Shown here: piece by piece, positions 6,670-15,214 of the stretch
Position numbering within the stretch: the stretch's first letter is position 1
How the letters are laid out: the number at the start of each line of letters is the position of its first letter
From: Microbacterium testaceum
Lineage (GTDB): Bacteria; Actinomycetota; Actinomycetes; Actinomycetales; Microbacteriaceae
DNA length: 64,000 bases
Reading direction: 5' to 3'
Assembly (NCBI RefSeq): GCF_020781835.1
Contig: NZ_JAJGNJ010000002.1
Location: forward strand, 310,001 to 374,000
Position numbers and translations under genes: made by a program
Notes under the pieces: model-generated
Told to the model about the DNA's origin: nothing
Seen by the model: only the letters and a program-made list of their open reading frames with translations
Database searches by the model: none

Positions 6670-7658
6670 GTCCGCGGTGTTCCGGGGTGGCGCGTGACGA
6701 CCTCGGGGAGCTCGGTCACCGGGACGATGACGATGTCCTCGACCTTCCAGTCCAGCGCGACGCACGCCTCGCGTGCCGCGTCGAGCTGGTCGAGGGAGAC
6801 GGTGCGGCTGCGGGGGACGACGAACGCCTCGATGTGGAACACGTGCCCCTCGTCGCGCGCGCGGCTCCCCGCTTCGCGAACCCACTCCAGGTCGGCGAGG
6901 ACACCGTCGACGCGGTCGACGAGCGGGTGGGGGATACGGTCGTCGAACGTCGTGGCCCTGGCATCCATGAGGTCGGTCGTGGCGGCGATGAGGTTTCGCA
7001 CGCCGTCGTGCACGATGCTCCCGGCGATGAACAACGCGGCGGCGGCGTCCAGCCACCACAGTCCGACACCGATTCCGCTCACGCCGACGATCGTGCCGAG
7101 CGACGTCATCCAATCGGCCCTGTTCATGTCGGCGTCGGCGTAGAGCACCTTGTCGTGCAGATCTCGCGCGAGCCGCATCTTCATCCGGCCGAGGATCACC
7201 GGCGGCACTCCCGTGACGACCATCACCGCGATCATGAGCCAGCCGAGCCACACGCTGTGGCCGAACAGCGACACGGTGCCGATCGTGGGGTGTTCGGCTC
7301 TCAGCAGGCTGAGGCCCGACTCGACGACCAAGAACGAACCCATCGCGGCCAGCGCGACGGCGGCGACGACGTGCCCGACCGCGACCGAGCGATGATGCCC
7401 GTACGGATGCCGCGGGGTGGGGCGTCGTCGGATGATGCGCACCGCCACGAGGAAGGCGATCGGGGGGATGAACGACAGCAGATCCTCGAACCACGCCGCC
7501 CGCATCGCCTGCGAGTTCCCGAGGACCAGCAGGACCAGCGTCGCCGTGACGGCGAGGATGCCGATCGAGACCCACTCCAGCCGTTTCGCCCGGTGGAGGG
7601 CCTCCGCCTGCGCCTCGGGAAGCTCCGTCCGCCCGAAGGTCGCCGTCTCGCCGCTCAC
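6666..7658 (-). CDS. Cation diffusion facilitator (CDF) family metal exporter
   Basis: The 330-residue membrane protein has six predicted helices, a short histidine-containing loop (RHPYGHHRS), and the helix-5 motif LYADADMNRADWMTSLG, matching the D-x3-D metal site of CDF proteins. A cytoplasmic ferredoxin-like domain follows (about 245-325, GHVFHIEAFVVP). CDF proteins export Zn, Co, Fe, Mn or Cd by proton antiport; the substrate here is not evident. Its GTG overlaps the TGA of the upstream lipoprotein gene, so the two are coupled. The stop codon abuts the operator of the following operon, which therefore has its own promoter. Confidence 0.88.
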   Translation of the reverse strand: MSGETATFGRTELPEAQAEALHRAKRLEWVSIGILAVTATLVLLVLGNSQAMRAAWFEDLLSFIPPIAFLVAVRIIRRRPTPRHPYGHHRSVAVGHVVAAVALAAMGSFLVVESGLSLLRAEHPTIGTVSLFGHSVWLGWLMIAVMVVTGVPPVILGRMKMRLARDLHDKVLYADADMNRADWMTSLGTIVGVSGIGVGLWWLDAAAALFIAGSIVHDGVRNLIAATTDLMDARATTFDDRIPHPLVDRVDGVLADLEWVREAGSRARDEGHVFHIEAFVVPRSRTVSLDQLDAAREACVALDWKVEDIVIVPVTELPEVVTRHPGTPRT

Positions 7659-8131
7659 CGTGCGCGCTCCTCGACCAAGAACGTCTCCAACCGCGACAGG
7701 AAGGCGTTCTCGCCGAGCGGTACGAGCATGACGATCGACGCCGGGGAGCCGTCCACGAGGGTCGCCTCGGCGTAGGGGCGGGTCACGCCGGCATCCGTCG
7801 TCCACGGCGTGGCGTCGGTGATCCCGGCCGCGACCACGTCGAGATCCCCGTCCTTCAGTCCCCGCACCAGGGCCTCCTCCGAGCCCACGGTGAACTCCAC
7901 CTCGGCGTCGAGAGACTCGGCGAAGGCCCGCAGGCGCTCGACGTCCGTCCCCGAGACACCGTCCGCATCGACCCGCACCCACTCGCCGTTGGGTGACACG
8001 CCGGCGTGCAGGACCCCGCCCTCGACCGCTTCGAGCGTGCCGTCGGGGTCGGACGGGATCCGGATGCCGCATCCCGAGACGCCCACGGCGATCGCGGCCG
8101 CGGCGCACAGGGCGGCGATTCTCCTGCCCAT
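7655..8131 (-). CDS. Single-lobe solute-binding-like lipoprotein
   Basis: The 158-residue protein has a lipoprotein signal peptide with lipobox GVSGC (Cys21). The mature part resembles lobe 1 of family 3 extracellular solute-binding proteins: LHAGVSPNGEWVRVD, GTDVERLRAFAESLDAEVEFTVGSEEALVRGL and DLDVVAAGITDATPWTTDAGVTRPY. It then passes directly to the returning strand and last helix (VPLGENAFLSRLETFL). The second lobe (about 80-100 residues) is missing, so it cannot close around a ligand in the usual way. ATG 8131 has the ribosome binding site GGAAGGAGG. It is coupled to the CDF gene, so it may present or sense metal at the membrane; this is an inference. Confidence 0.8.
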   Translation of the reverse strand: MGRRIAALCAAAAIAVGVSGCGIRIPSDPDGTLEAVEGGVLHAGVSPNGEWVRVDADGVSGTDVERLRAFAESLDAEVEFTVGSEEALVRGLKDGDLDVVAAGITDATPWTTDAGVTRPYAEATLVDGSPASIVMLVPLGENAFLSRLETFLVEERAR

Positions 8132-8243
8132 CGTGATCCTCCTTCCGGCGCAACGCCCCGATTCTCGTCGCGGTGCGATGTCGGGGACGACGGGGTTGCG
8201 CGGGAGGGGTGGACGGGGCCAGTCTCCGCGTAGGGTGTCGAGC

Positions 8244-8612
8244 GTGGTGTCGTGGCGCGATCTGGTCTCCGTCGCCGTCGGCGGTGCGCTGGGCACGGCG
8301 GTCCGCGCCGGGCTCACTCTCCTCTCCGCCGAGGTCCTCGGCTCGGCGCTGGTTCCGCTCATCAACGTCGTCGGGGCGTTCGCGATCGGGGTCCTCTTCG
8401 GCATCCGGGCGCGGATGCCGCGATCGACCCGGGCGCAGCGGGCACAGCTGTTCTTCGGCACCGGCGTGCTCGGCGGCTTCACCACCTACAGTGCGCTCGC
8501 CGTCGAGTCCGCTGATCCGTCGCTGCTGTGGTGGGGGGCGGTGACGGTGGTCGTGGGCACCTCGGCGGCGTGGGTCGGTGTGCTGGTCGGGCGCGGGGGC
8601 CGGGCGCGATGA
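8244..8612 (+). CDS. crcB: Fluoride channel subunit CrcB/FluC (first copy)
   Basis: The 122-residue protein has four transmembrane helices and the Fluc signatures GGALGTAVRAGL, INVVGAFAIG (Asn lining the pore) and GVLGGFTTYSALAVE (the Phe-box/TTYS region). Gram-positive Fluc channels are often heterodimers encoded by two adjacent genes, as here. No ribosome binding site precedes GTG 8244, but TAGGGT at 8231-8236 lies seven bases ahead, predicting a leaderless transcript. A second in-frame GTG at 8247 is an alternative start. It overlaps the second copy by four bases (ATGA). Confidence 0.93.
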   Translation: MVSWRDLVSVAVGGALGTAVRAGLTLLSAEVLGSALVPLINVVGAFAIGVLFGIRARMPRSTRAQRAQLFFGTGVLGGFTTYSALAVESADPSLLWWGAVTVVVGTSAAWVGVLVGRGGRAR

Positions 8613-8974
8613 CCCCCCTCGTCTTCGTCGCCGTGGTCGCCGCCGGCGGCGTCGGCGCGGCCCTGCGCTTCGCCTTCGACACCGTCGTCCGGGCGTGGAC
8701 CGGCGAACGCTACCCGTGGGGGATTCTGGTGGTGAACCTGACGGGCGCCTTCGTGCTCGGGCTGCTCACGCCGCTCGTGGTCGACGAGGCCTGGCGCTGG
8801 ATCGTGGGCACGGGGCTGCTGGGCGGCTACACCACGTTCAGCGCCGTCGCCGTGACCACGGCGCTCCTCGCGGAGGAGGGGCGCACCCGCGCCGCGACGT
8901 CGTATGCGGTCGCGTCCTTCGTGGGTTCCGTCCTCGCGGCGGCTCTCGGTCTCGCCCTCGGCCGCCTGCTCTGA
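8609..8974 (+). CDS. crcB: Fluoride channel subunit CrcB/FluC (second copy)
   Basis: The 121-residue four-helix protein has VGAALRFAFDTVV, VNLTGAFVLG and TGLLGGYTTFSAVAVT, matching the conserved glycine, asparagine and T-T-F-S positions of Fluc channels. It starts on the ATG overlapping the stop of the first copy, so the two subunits are translated in tandem, as expected for an obligate heterodimer exporting fluoride from the cytoplasm. I saw no fluoride riboswitch ahead of the pair. Confidence 0.93.
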   Translation: MTPLVFVAVVAAGGVGAALRFAFDTVVRAWTGERYPWGILVVNLTGAFVLGLLTPLVVDEAWRWIVGTGLLGGYTTFSAVAVTTALLAEEGRTRAATSYAVASFVGSVLAAALGLALGRLL

Positions 8975-9014
8975 GCGGCCTGTCGCCCGCGAGAGCCGTG
9001 GGATACTGGCCGGG

Positions 9015-9030
9015 GATACATCTCTGTATC
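9015..9030. promoter_or_regulatory. Inverted repeat ahead of the RND exporter
   Basis: GATACA (9015-9020) and TGTATC (9025-9030) form an inverted repeat with a 4-base gap, 50-65 bases before the RND gene start. Its size and AT content fit a TetR-type operator, but no regulator gene is adjacent. Confidence 0.35.
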
Positions 9031-9079
9031 GAACGGGTGCTCATGGCATCCGTGGTCGGCCGACCCGAAGGGCCCATGC

Positions 9080-12000
9080 GTGTCGTATCTGGCCGTGCTC
9101 AGCCTGCGCAACCGGGCGCTCATCGCCCTCGTCACGATCGTCGCCGCCGTGTTCGGCGGTCTCGCGCTGACGAGCCTGAAGCAGGAACTCATCCCCTCGA
9201 TCGAGTTCCCGCAGCTCGCGATCGTGACGACCTACCCCGGAGCCTCGCCCGAGGTCGTCGAAGCCGACGTCTCCACCCCGATCGAAGGGGCCATCCGCGG
9301 CGTCGACGGGCTCGAATCGACGACGGCGACCAGCACGACCAACTCCTCGATCGTGTCGGCGTCCTTCACGTACGGCACCGACCTCGCCTCCGCGCAGCAG
9401 AAGATCCTCGCGGCGATCGCCCGGATCGACGATCAGCTGCCGGAGTCCGCCGACACCACCGTGGCCTCCGCGAGCATCGACGACTTCCCGGTCATCCAGC
9501 TGGCGGTGACCGGCTTCTCCGATGCGCAGAACATCCAGTCGACGCTCGAGACCGTGGTGGTCCCCGCGCTCGAGGACGTCGACGGCGTCAACGCCGCGCA
9601 GGTGGTCGGCGGCACCGGCCAACGCGTCACGATCACCCCCGATCCCGCGCGTCTGGCCGATCGCGGTTTCAGCCAGCAGGCCATCAGCGACGCCCTCGAG
9701 GCCAACGGTGTGCTGTTCCCCGGCGGCTCGGTCACCGAGGGCGACGAGACGCTCACGGTGCAGACGGGCGCCAAGCTCACCAGCGTCGACGAGATCTCGG
9801 CGCTGCCGCTCGTTCCCACCGACGCCGCGCAGGCCGCGGCCGGACGGACGACCATCGCCGACGTCGCGACCGTGGCGCAGCAGTCCGACCCCGCGACGAC
9901 CCTCTCGCGGGTGAACGGCGAGCCGGCGCTCACGATCGCGGTGACCAAGCTCCCGGCCGCCAACACCGTCGACGTCTCCCGCGGCGTCCTCGCCGCGATC
10001 CCCGACCTCGAGTCCTCGTTGGGCGGGGCCACCTTCACCGTCGTGTTCGACCAGGCGCCGTTCGTCGAGCAGTCGATCGAGGCTCTCGCGCAGGAGGGGC
10101 TGCTCGGACTCGCGTTCGCGGTCGTGGTCATCCTCGTCTTCCTCATGTCGGTGCGCTCCACGCTCGTCACGGCGATCTCGATCCCCACGAGCGTGCTCGT
10201 GACCTTCGTCGGGCTGCAGGCGTTCGGGTACTCGCTCAACGTCCTGACGCTCGGAGCGCTCACGATCGCGATCGGGCGCGTCGTGGACGACTCGATCGTC
10301 GTGATCGAGAACATCAAGCGGCACTACGTCGGCGACGCCGAGAAGATCCCGACCATCGTCCGCGCCGTGCGCGAGGTCGCCGCCGCCATCACGGCATCCA
10401 CGATCACCTCGGTCGCGGTCTTCCTGCCGATCGCCTTCGTGGGCGACGTCACCGGCGAGCTCTTCCGGCCGTTCTCCCTCACGGTCACCATCGCCATGGC
10501 CGCGTCGCTGCTGGTCTCGCTGACGATCGTCCCGGTCCTGGCCTCGTGGTTCCTGCGGCCCGGGACGGTGATCCGGGATGCCGAGGGCAACCCCGTCGAC
10601 CCGGAGTCGCCGACGGCGCCGCCCTCGCGTCTGCAGAAGGCGTACGTGCCGATCCTCAGCTGGACCCTGCGGCACTCGTGGGTGACCCTGGGCCTTGCCG
10701 TGCTCGTGCTGGCCGGCACCGTGGCATCCGTCCCGCTGCTGAAGACCGACTTCCTCGGCGACTCGGGGCAGAACACCTTCACCGTGACGCAGAAGATCGG
10801 CTCGGCACCGAGCCTGGAGGCCGAGGACGCCGCCGCCCAGCGCGTCGAGGCCGTCCTGCGCGACATCCCGGGCGTCGAGACCGTGCAGACCTCGATCGGG
10901 TCGAGCGGCTCCGCCCTGCGCGACGCCTTCTCCGGCGGTGGCTCCGGCATCACGTACTCGATCACCTCCGAGGAGGGCGCCGATCAGGTCGCCCTTCGTG
11001 AACGCGTGCGCACCGCCGTGTCCGACATCGCCGACGCCGGCGAGATCGAGGTGAGCGCCCAGGGCGGCGGGTTCGGCTCGAGCGACATCACCGTCGACGT
11101 CACCGCCGCAGACGGCGAGGGGCTGCAGCGGGCCACCGACGCCGTCATCTCGGGTCTGCAGGGGCGCGAGGGCATCGGTCAGGTGTCGAGCAGCCTGTCG
11201 GCCTCGCTGCCGTACGTCTCGGTGCGGGTCGACCGGGATGCCGCGGCCGAACGAGGACTGTCCGAGCGCACGGTCGGGGCGCTGGTGTCGGGTGCCATGC
11301 AGCCGCGTCAGGCCGGGACCGTCGAGATCGACGGCCGCGGGATCGACGTCTACATCGCGTCGGAGGATCCCCCCACGACGATCGACACCCTGCGGGCACT
11401 GGAGATCCCCACCGCTCGCGGAGCCGTCCGCCTCGACGAGATCGCCACGGTGGAGACGAGCCAGACGCCCCCGAGCATCACGACCTCGCGCGGTCTGCGC
11501 ACCGCCACGGTCACCGTCACGCCGACCACCGACGACCTCGGCAGTTCCTCGGCCAGCGTGCGCGAGGCGCTCGCGGACGTGTCGCTGCCGGAGGGGGCGA
11601 CGGCGGAGCTCGGCGGGGTCGTGACCGATCAGCAGGACGCCTTCGGTCAGCTCGGGCTCGCTCTGCTGGCGGCGATCCTGATCGTCTACGTCGTCATGGT
11701 CGCGACCTTCAAGTCGCTGCGTCAGCCCCTCGAGCTGCTCGTCTCGGTGCCGTTCGCCGCCACCGGCGCGATCCTCATGCTGCTGGTCACGGGCGTGCCG
11801 CTGGGCGTCGCCGGCATGATCGGCGCCCTCATGCTCGTCGGCATCGTCGTCACCAACGCCATCGTCCTCATCGACCTGGTCAATCAGTACCGCGCGCGCG
11901 GTCTCAGTGTGTTCGAGGCCACCATCGTCGGTGGCTCACGCCGACTGCGCCCGATCCTCATGACGGCGCTGGCGGCGATCTTCGCGCTCGTGCCGATGGC

Positions 12001-12244
12001 GCTGGGCATCACCGGACACGGCGGGTTCATCTCGCAGCCGCTGGCCGTCGTGGTGATCGGCGGACTCGTATCGTCGACGTTCCTGACGCTGCTCGTGCTG
12101 CCGACGCTGTACAACCTCGTCGAGGGAGCGAAGGAGCGACGTGCCGCACGCCGCGCGACGACGTCGAGGCCCGACGCAGACGCGGAGGAGCCGACGACGG
12201 GCGACCACCCGCTGAGCCGGCGAGAGCTGCGCGAGCGCCACTGA
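9080..12244 (+). CDS. RND superfamily efflux pump (AcrB/HAE1-like)
   Basis: The 1054-residue protein has the full RND architecture: an N-terminal helix (about 13-31), a first porter domain (EFPQLAIVTTYPGASPEVVEADVSTPIEGAIRGVDG), helices 2-6 including GRVVDDSIVVIENI with the paired aspartates of the proton relay, a second porter domain, and a C-terminal helix bundle ending in a basic tail. Length is typical of AcrB. No membrane fusion protein or outer-membrane channel is nearby, as usual for single-membrane bacteria. GTG 9080 follows GAAGGG by seven bases. Likely exports hydrophobic drugs, lipids or similar compounds; the substrate is unknown. Confidence 0.93.
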   Translation: MSYLAVLSLRNRALIALVTIVAAVFGGLALTSLKQELIPSIEFPQLAIVTTYPGASPEVVEADVSTPIEGAIRGVDGLESTTATSTTNSSIVSASFTYGTDLASAQQKILAAIARIDDQLPESADTTVASASIDDFPVIQLAVTGFSDAQNIQSTLETVVVPALEDVDGVNAAQVVGGTGQRVTITPDPARLADRGFSQQAISDALEANGVLFPGGSVTEGDETLTVQTGAKLTSVDEISALPLVPTDAAQAAAGRTTIADVATVAQQSDPATTLSRVNGEPALTIAVTKLPAANTVDVSRGVLAAIPDLESSLGGATFTVVFDQAPFVEQSIEALAQEGLLGLAFAVVVILVFLMSVRSTLVTAISIPTSVLVTFVGLQAFGYSLNVLTLGALTIAIGRVVDDSIVVIENIKRHYVGDAEKIPTIVRAVREVAAAITASTITSVAVFLPIAFVGDVTGELFRPFSLTVTIAMAASLLVSLTIVPVLASWFLRPGTVIRDAEGNPVDPESPTAPPSRLQKAYVPILSWTLRHSWVTLGLAVLVLAGTVASVPLLKTDFLGDSGQNTFTVTQKIGSAPSLEAEDAAAQRVEAVLRDIPGVETVQTSIGSSGSALRDAFSGGGSGITYSITSEEGADQVALRERVRTAVSDIADAGEIEVSAQGGGFGSSDITVDVTAADGEGLQRATDAVISGLQGREGIGQVSSSLSASLPYVSVRVDRDAAAERGLSERTVGALVSGAMQPRQAGTVEIDGRGIDVYIASEDPPTTIDTLRALEIPTARGAVRLDEIATVETSQTPPSITTSRGLRTATVTVTPTTDDLGSSSASVREALADVSLPEGATAELGGVVTDQQDAFGQLGLALLAAILIVYVVMVATFKSLRQPLELLVSVPFAATGAILMLLVTGVPLGVAGMIGALMLVGIVVTNAIVLIDLVNQYRARGLSVFEATIVGGSRRLRPILMTALAAIFALVPMALGITGHGGFISQPLAVVVIGGLVSSTFLTLLVLPTLYNLVEGAKERRAARRATTSRPDADAEEPTTGDHPLSRRELRERH

Positions 12245-13064
12245 CGATCGCGGGACGGCGCCGGGTGACGCTCGGCCGTACGTGGCGCACCGCGCGCGAT
12301 GCGAGCGGGGCCGCGGCGGCGTCGATCCCGGCCGTACGGGTGCGGGCGGGGCGCGCGGGGGCGGCGTCGGCGGTGTCCTGCGCCTGCGCGGGGGAGAGAT
12401 CGGGGCGCACTCCCGAGAGGCAGTGGGTGAACACGCCCGACCACGCGAACATCGCACTGAAGGCGATGACCTCGAAGAGCGCGAGGTTGATGGTGGCGGT
12501 GACGAACAGCCATGCGCCGGCGAAGAGGAACACGAACACGACCGACGTCGAAAGCACCAGACGCTTCGGCAGGCGGTGCAGCAGGAACGGCGAGGTGAGC
12601 AGGAGTGCGGCGAAACCGAGGACCATCATGCCGGCGACCTTGTCGTGCAGATCCTTGTTGGTGTTGAGCGGGATGCATCCCACGAGCGCCAGGTTCACGC
12701 CGATCACCGTCAGGAAGAACGCCGCCGCCGTCGGGGCGCCGCGGCGACCGGCTCGGCGCCCGAGTCGTCGTAGATCGCGGCGCACGCGCACGGCGTAGAC
12801 CACCACGAGCGAACCGCCGACCTTGAGGGTGGTGTTGAAGAACGCCGCGGAGAGGTCGCCGAACGTGCCGAGCTGGCTGAAATGCAGCTGCCACCAGAGC
12901 GGGTCGGTGGTGGTCAGGATGGAGGCGAGGATGCCACCGACCAGCACGACGAGCACGAGGCCGGCGAGGTGCATCGTGGGGATGCTGTCGATGCGGCGGG
13001 TGAGGCGACGCACGACAAGGGAGAGGTCGGCGGAAGGGGCGGTGGGACGGACCGCAATGCTCAT
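12027..13064 (-). CDS. DUF998-like membrane protein with long 3' extension
   Basis: The N-terminal 225 residues hold six hydrophobic helices with the pattern GCIPLNTNKDLHDKVAGMMVLGFAALLL, which resembles DUF998-type membrane proteins. After about residue 240 (CLSGVRPDLSPAQAQD) the sequence becomes Arg/Ser/Ala-rich without structure, and the frame runs on to 12027, 218 bases antisense inside the RND exporter gene. The natural stop may have been lost. ATG 13064 was chosen by where the family-like sequence begins; the ribosome binding site is weak (CGAAAG). Function is unknown. Confidence 0.7.
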   Translation of the reverse strand: MSIAVRPTAPSADLSLVVRRLTRRIDSIPTMHLAGLVLVVLVGGILASILTTTDPLWWQLHFSQLGTFGDLSAAFFNTTLKVGGSLVVVYAVRVRRDLRRLGRRAGRRGAPTAAAFFLTVIGVNLALVGCIPLNTNKDLHDKVAGMMVLGFAALLLTSPFLLHRLPKRLVLSTSVVFVFLFAGAWLFVTATINLALFEVIAFSAMFAWSGVFTHCLSGVRPDLSPAQAQDTADAAPARPARTRTAGIDAAAAPLASRAVRHVRPSVTRRRPAIVSGARAALAGSAGGRPSSAPPRLRRASTSSRGVRHVAPSLPRRGCTASAARAASGTSTIRVRRSPRRPAAAR

Positions 13065-13242
13065 TTCGGGCACTTTCGTCGTGGACGGATCGGGCGTCCC
13101 CCCACACCGCGAGACCCCAGCCCCCGTCGGCTCATTCGGGTTGAACCGAGGGGACGATGGTCCTCGGTCTCCCCGGCGGCGACGGAATCCGTCAAGGGAA
13201 TGGTAACTTTCCGAGTGCTCCCATAGGAAAGGTCTTGCCTGC

Positions 13243-13292
13243 GAATTCCCCAGATCGTATGGGGAATTCTTTGTCCCCCATTTGGGGGACAA
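13243..13292. terminator. Tandem hairpins between galM and the DUF998-like gene
   Basis: Two adjacent inverted repeats fill this stretch. GAATTCCCCA (13243-13252) pairs with TGGGGAATTC (13260-13269), and TTGTCCCCCA (13271-13280) pairs with TGGGGGACAA (13283-13292). They begin five bases after the galM stop and could terminate that operon. Their AT-rich ends could instead be operators for the downstream gene. Confidence 0.5.
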
Positions 13293-13296
13293 ACGC

Positions 13297-14202
13297 TCAA
13301 TTCCGGTAAGAAATGCCCCATTCTCGACGGATTTCGCGCTCGGGCTGCAGGACGATGAGATCCGTCCCCGTCACGAAGGCGTTCGACGGCGCCGTCATGG
13401 GTTCGATCGCGACGGCGAGCGGGTTCCCGGGGTAGCGATCGGTGGTGAACACCTGGACCCACTCGAACCCGGCGTCCTGCCACAGTTCGACGCGTCGACC
13501 GTCCGGGGCCGTGAGGGTGTGGTGTGCGCGCCCATCGGCATCCCGTTCCAGCCCGCGATAGGCTTTGTCCAACGCCACGTCGCCCAGACGCCGGCCGGCG
13601 CGCAGGTCGGTGGCGTCGTCGACCGGCACCTCGTCGACGGGGATCTTGCGCTCGTCCAGCATCAGGGTCGACGTGCCGGTGGAGCGGAGGACGAGGTCTT
13701 CGGTGGCGACCCCGCCGATCTGCAGGTACGGATGGATGCCGAGCGCCACCGGCGCGGCCTCGGCACCGACGTTGCCGATGACGTGAGACACGTGCAGACC
13801 GTCCGCGAGGAGCGTGAAGGTCACGCGCGTGCGCAGGTGGAACGGGTACCCGGTCTGCGGGACGACGTCCGCCGCCAAAACGATCCGTTCGTCCGACGCC
13901 TCGACCGCGGTGTACGAGCCGAAGCGCAGAAGGCCGTGGCTGGCGTTGCCGAACGCGGGTTCGCTGAGGGCGAGCTGCCGGTCCACGCCGCCGAAGGAGT
14001 ACTTCCCGTCCCGGATGCGATTCGGCCAGGGCACCAGCACCACCCCGGATGCCGCGGGGGTGGGAACGTCGTCGGGGTAGCGCGGCACGAGGTCGACGCC
14101 GTCGACCGTGAGCGCGCGCAGCGCGGCGCCCACCTGGGCGATCTCGGCGGACGACTGCGGCCCGTGCAGGCGGAATCGGTGGCCGGTGGGGTCGGCGGTC
14201 AT
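13297..14202 (-). CDS. galM: Aldose 1-epimerase (mutarotase)
   Basis: The 301-residue protein interconverts alpha and beta anomers of free hexoses in the cytoplasm. Visible family features are GVVLVPWPNRIRDGKYSF (substrate arginine region), NASHGLLRFG with the active-site His, LGIHPYLQI with the second catalytic His, and IEPMTAPSNAF with the catalytic Glu near the C-terminus. Its ATG overlaps the stop of the upstream monooxygenase-domain gene (ATGA), so the two form an operon. No galactose or xylose catabolic genes are near, so it is probably a general mutarotase. Confidence 0.92.
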   Translation of the reverse strand: MTADPTGHRFRLHGPQSSAEIAQVGAALRALTVDGVDLVPRYPDDVPTPAASGVVLVPWPNRIRDGKYSFGGVDRQLALSEPAFGNASHGLLRFGSYTAVEASDERIVLAADVVPQTGYPFHLRTRVTFTLLADGLHVSHVIGNVGAEAAPVALGIHPYLQIGGVATEDLVLRSTGTSTLMLDERKIPVDEVPVDDATDLRAGRRLGDVALDKAYRGLERDADGRAHHTLTAPDGRRVELWQDAGFEWVQVFTTDRYPGNPLAVAIEPMTAPSNAFVTGTDLIVLQPEREIRREWGISYRN

Positions 14203-14831
14203 GAGGAGGCCTTTCGAGCGCGGGGCGGGCGTTGCAACCAGGGTCGCAGGAGCTGCGTCACCCAGGGAAGCACCGCGTACGTCATGACGGGGGTGAGCAG
14301 CAGGGTCGTCGCCAGGACGCGCAGTGGCAGGGGGACCTCGGCGAAGCCCGGGACGAAGCCGAGCAGCCAACTCGCGAGAAGGTTCGTGGGGAAGAAACCG
14401 ACCCAGATCGTCACGGCCTGCTTCCACCGAGGCGGTGCCGGCGGCACGGGCTGCTGCACGCCCTGGGTCGTGGCATCCGTCCCGTCCCGTGTCTCCACGT
14501 GCATCGCGAGGGGCGCGTCGAACCAGCCCTCGATGCCCGTGCGGCGCTCCACCCGCTCCTCGCGGGCGAACGGCCGACCCGAGTCCAGCCACCATCGCCG
14601 CTGCGACGATGTCTCCCACCCCTCGAGGGTGGCGATGTCGCGGAAGCGATACAGCATGTACCAGAGGTCGCTGTCCTCGCCCGCGCGCACCCACCCCGAG
14701 CCGAGGAAGCCCGGGAAGGCGGTCGCGAGGTCGGTGCCGGCCTGCATCCAGGAGGTCGCTTCGGCGGTGCGCGTCGGGTCGATGCGCCGCTCGATCGCCA
14801 CCGTGATGGGGTGAGCGTCGGTGTCTGCCAT
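14199..14831 (-). CDS. Antibiotic biosynthesis monooxygenase (ABM) domain membrane protein
   Basis: The 210-residue protein has an N-terminal dimeric alpha/beta ABM domain (about 8-110; TVAIERRIDPTRTAEATSWMQAGTDLATAFPGFLGSGW, DLWYMLYRFRDIATLEGWE, RRTGIEGWFD). A Pro-rich linker and two or three hydrophobic helices follow (about 140-195). This resembles a family annotated in Actinobacteria and Proteobacteria as antibiotic biosynthesis monooxygenase or DUF4188-like membrane proteins; the enzymatic role is not proven. ATG 14831 is the first plausible start. It is translationally coupled to galM, with no obvious functional link. Confidence 0.8.
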   Translation of the reverse strand: MADTDAHPITVAIERRIDPTRTAEATSWMQAGTDLATAFPGFLGSGWVRAGEDSDLWYMLYRFRDIATLEGWETSSQRRWWLDSGRPFAREERVERRTGIEGWFDAPLAMHVETRDGTDATTQGVQQPVPPAPPRWKQAVTIWVGFFPTNLLASWLLGFVPGFAEVPLPLRVLATTLLLTPVMTYAVLPWVTQLLRPWLQRPPRARKASS

Positions 14832-15214
14832 GCTCCCATCTTCGGTCAGCGGACCCGTTCGCGGTGCGCTCGGAACAGGCGGTGTGCTCCGCGAGTGCGA
14901 ACCTCGTCCCCGTTCTGTCGGTGCATGTCCCACCTTTGGTCCTTCGAGTGCCGCGCAGGCCGCCACAAGTGGGACGAGGCGGTGGGCCGAGACATGGATG
15001 CCATTCCCAGGGGCGACCTGTAACGTAGACGGGTCGGCTCTGGACACCGCGCGTGATGCGCGGATGGGTTTGTGAGTCCAAGGGGCCGATGGACAGGACG
15101 CGATCGCGGCCTCGACCATCATCAGTGAATGGCCCCCGGCCGACGACAGTCCGGGTATCGCACCGCCACGAGCGGTGTCGCTGTTTCGCGCGAACAGAAC
15201 CCAGGAAGTCCCCC
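14832..15214. other. 383-base non-coding region with helicase promoter and 5' leader
   Basis: No gene is supported here. A likely -10 (TAACGT, 15021-15026) would start a leader of about 180 bases for the DEAD-box helicase, with a small hairpin CCGCGC/GCGCGG at 15047-15063. Long structured leaders are common for cold-responsive helicases. The promoter of the divergent monooxygenase-galM operon must also lie here but I cannot place it. Confidence 0.4.

Noticed and set aside
8132..8243. Fluoride riboswitch ahead of the crcB pair
   Set aside because: I looked for the crcB-motif core (GG-x-GAUGG-x-GUUC pattern) and did not find it; the first gene appears leaderless, leaving no room for a riboswitch.
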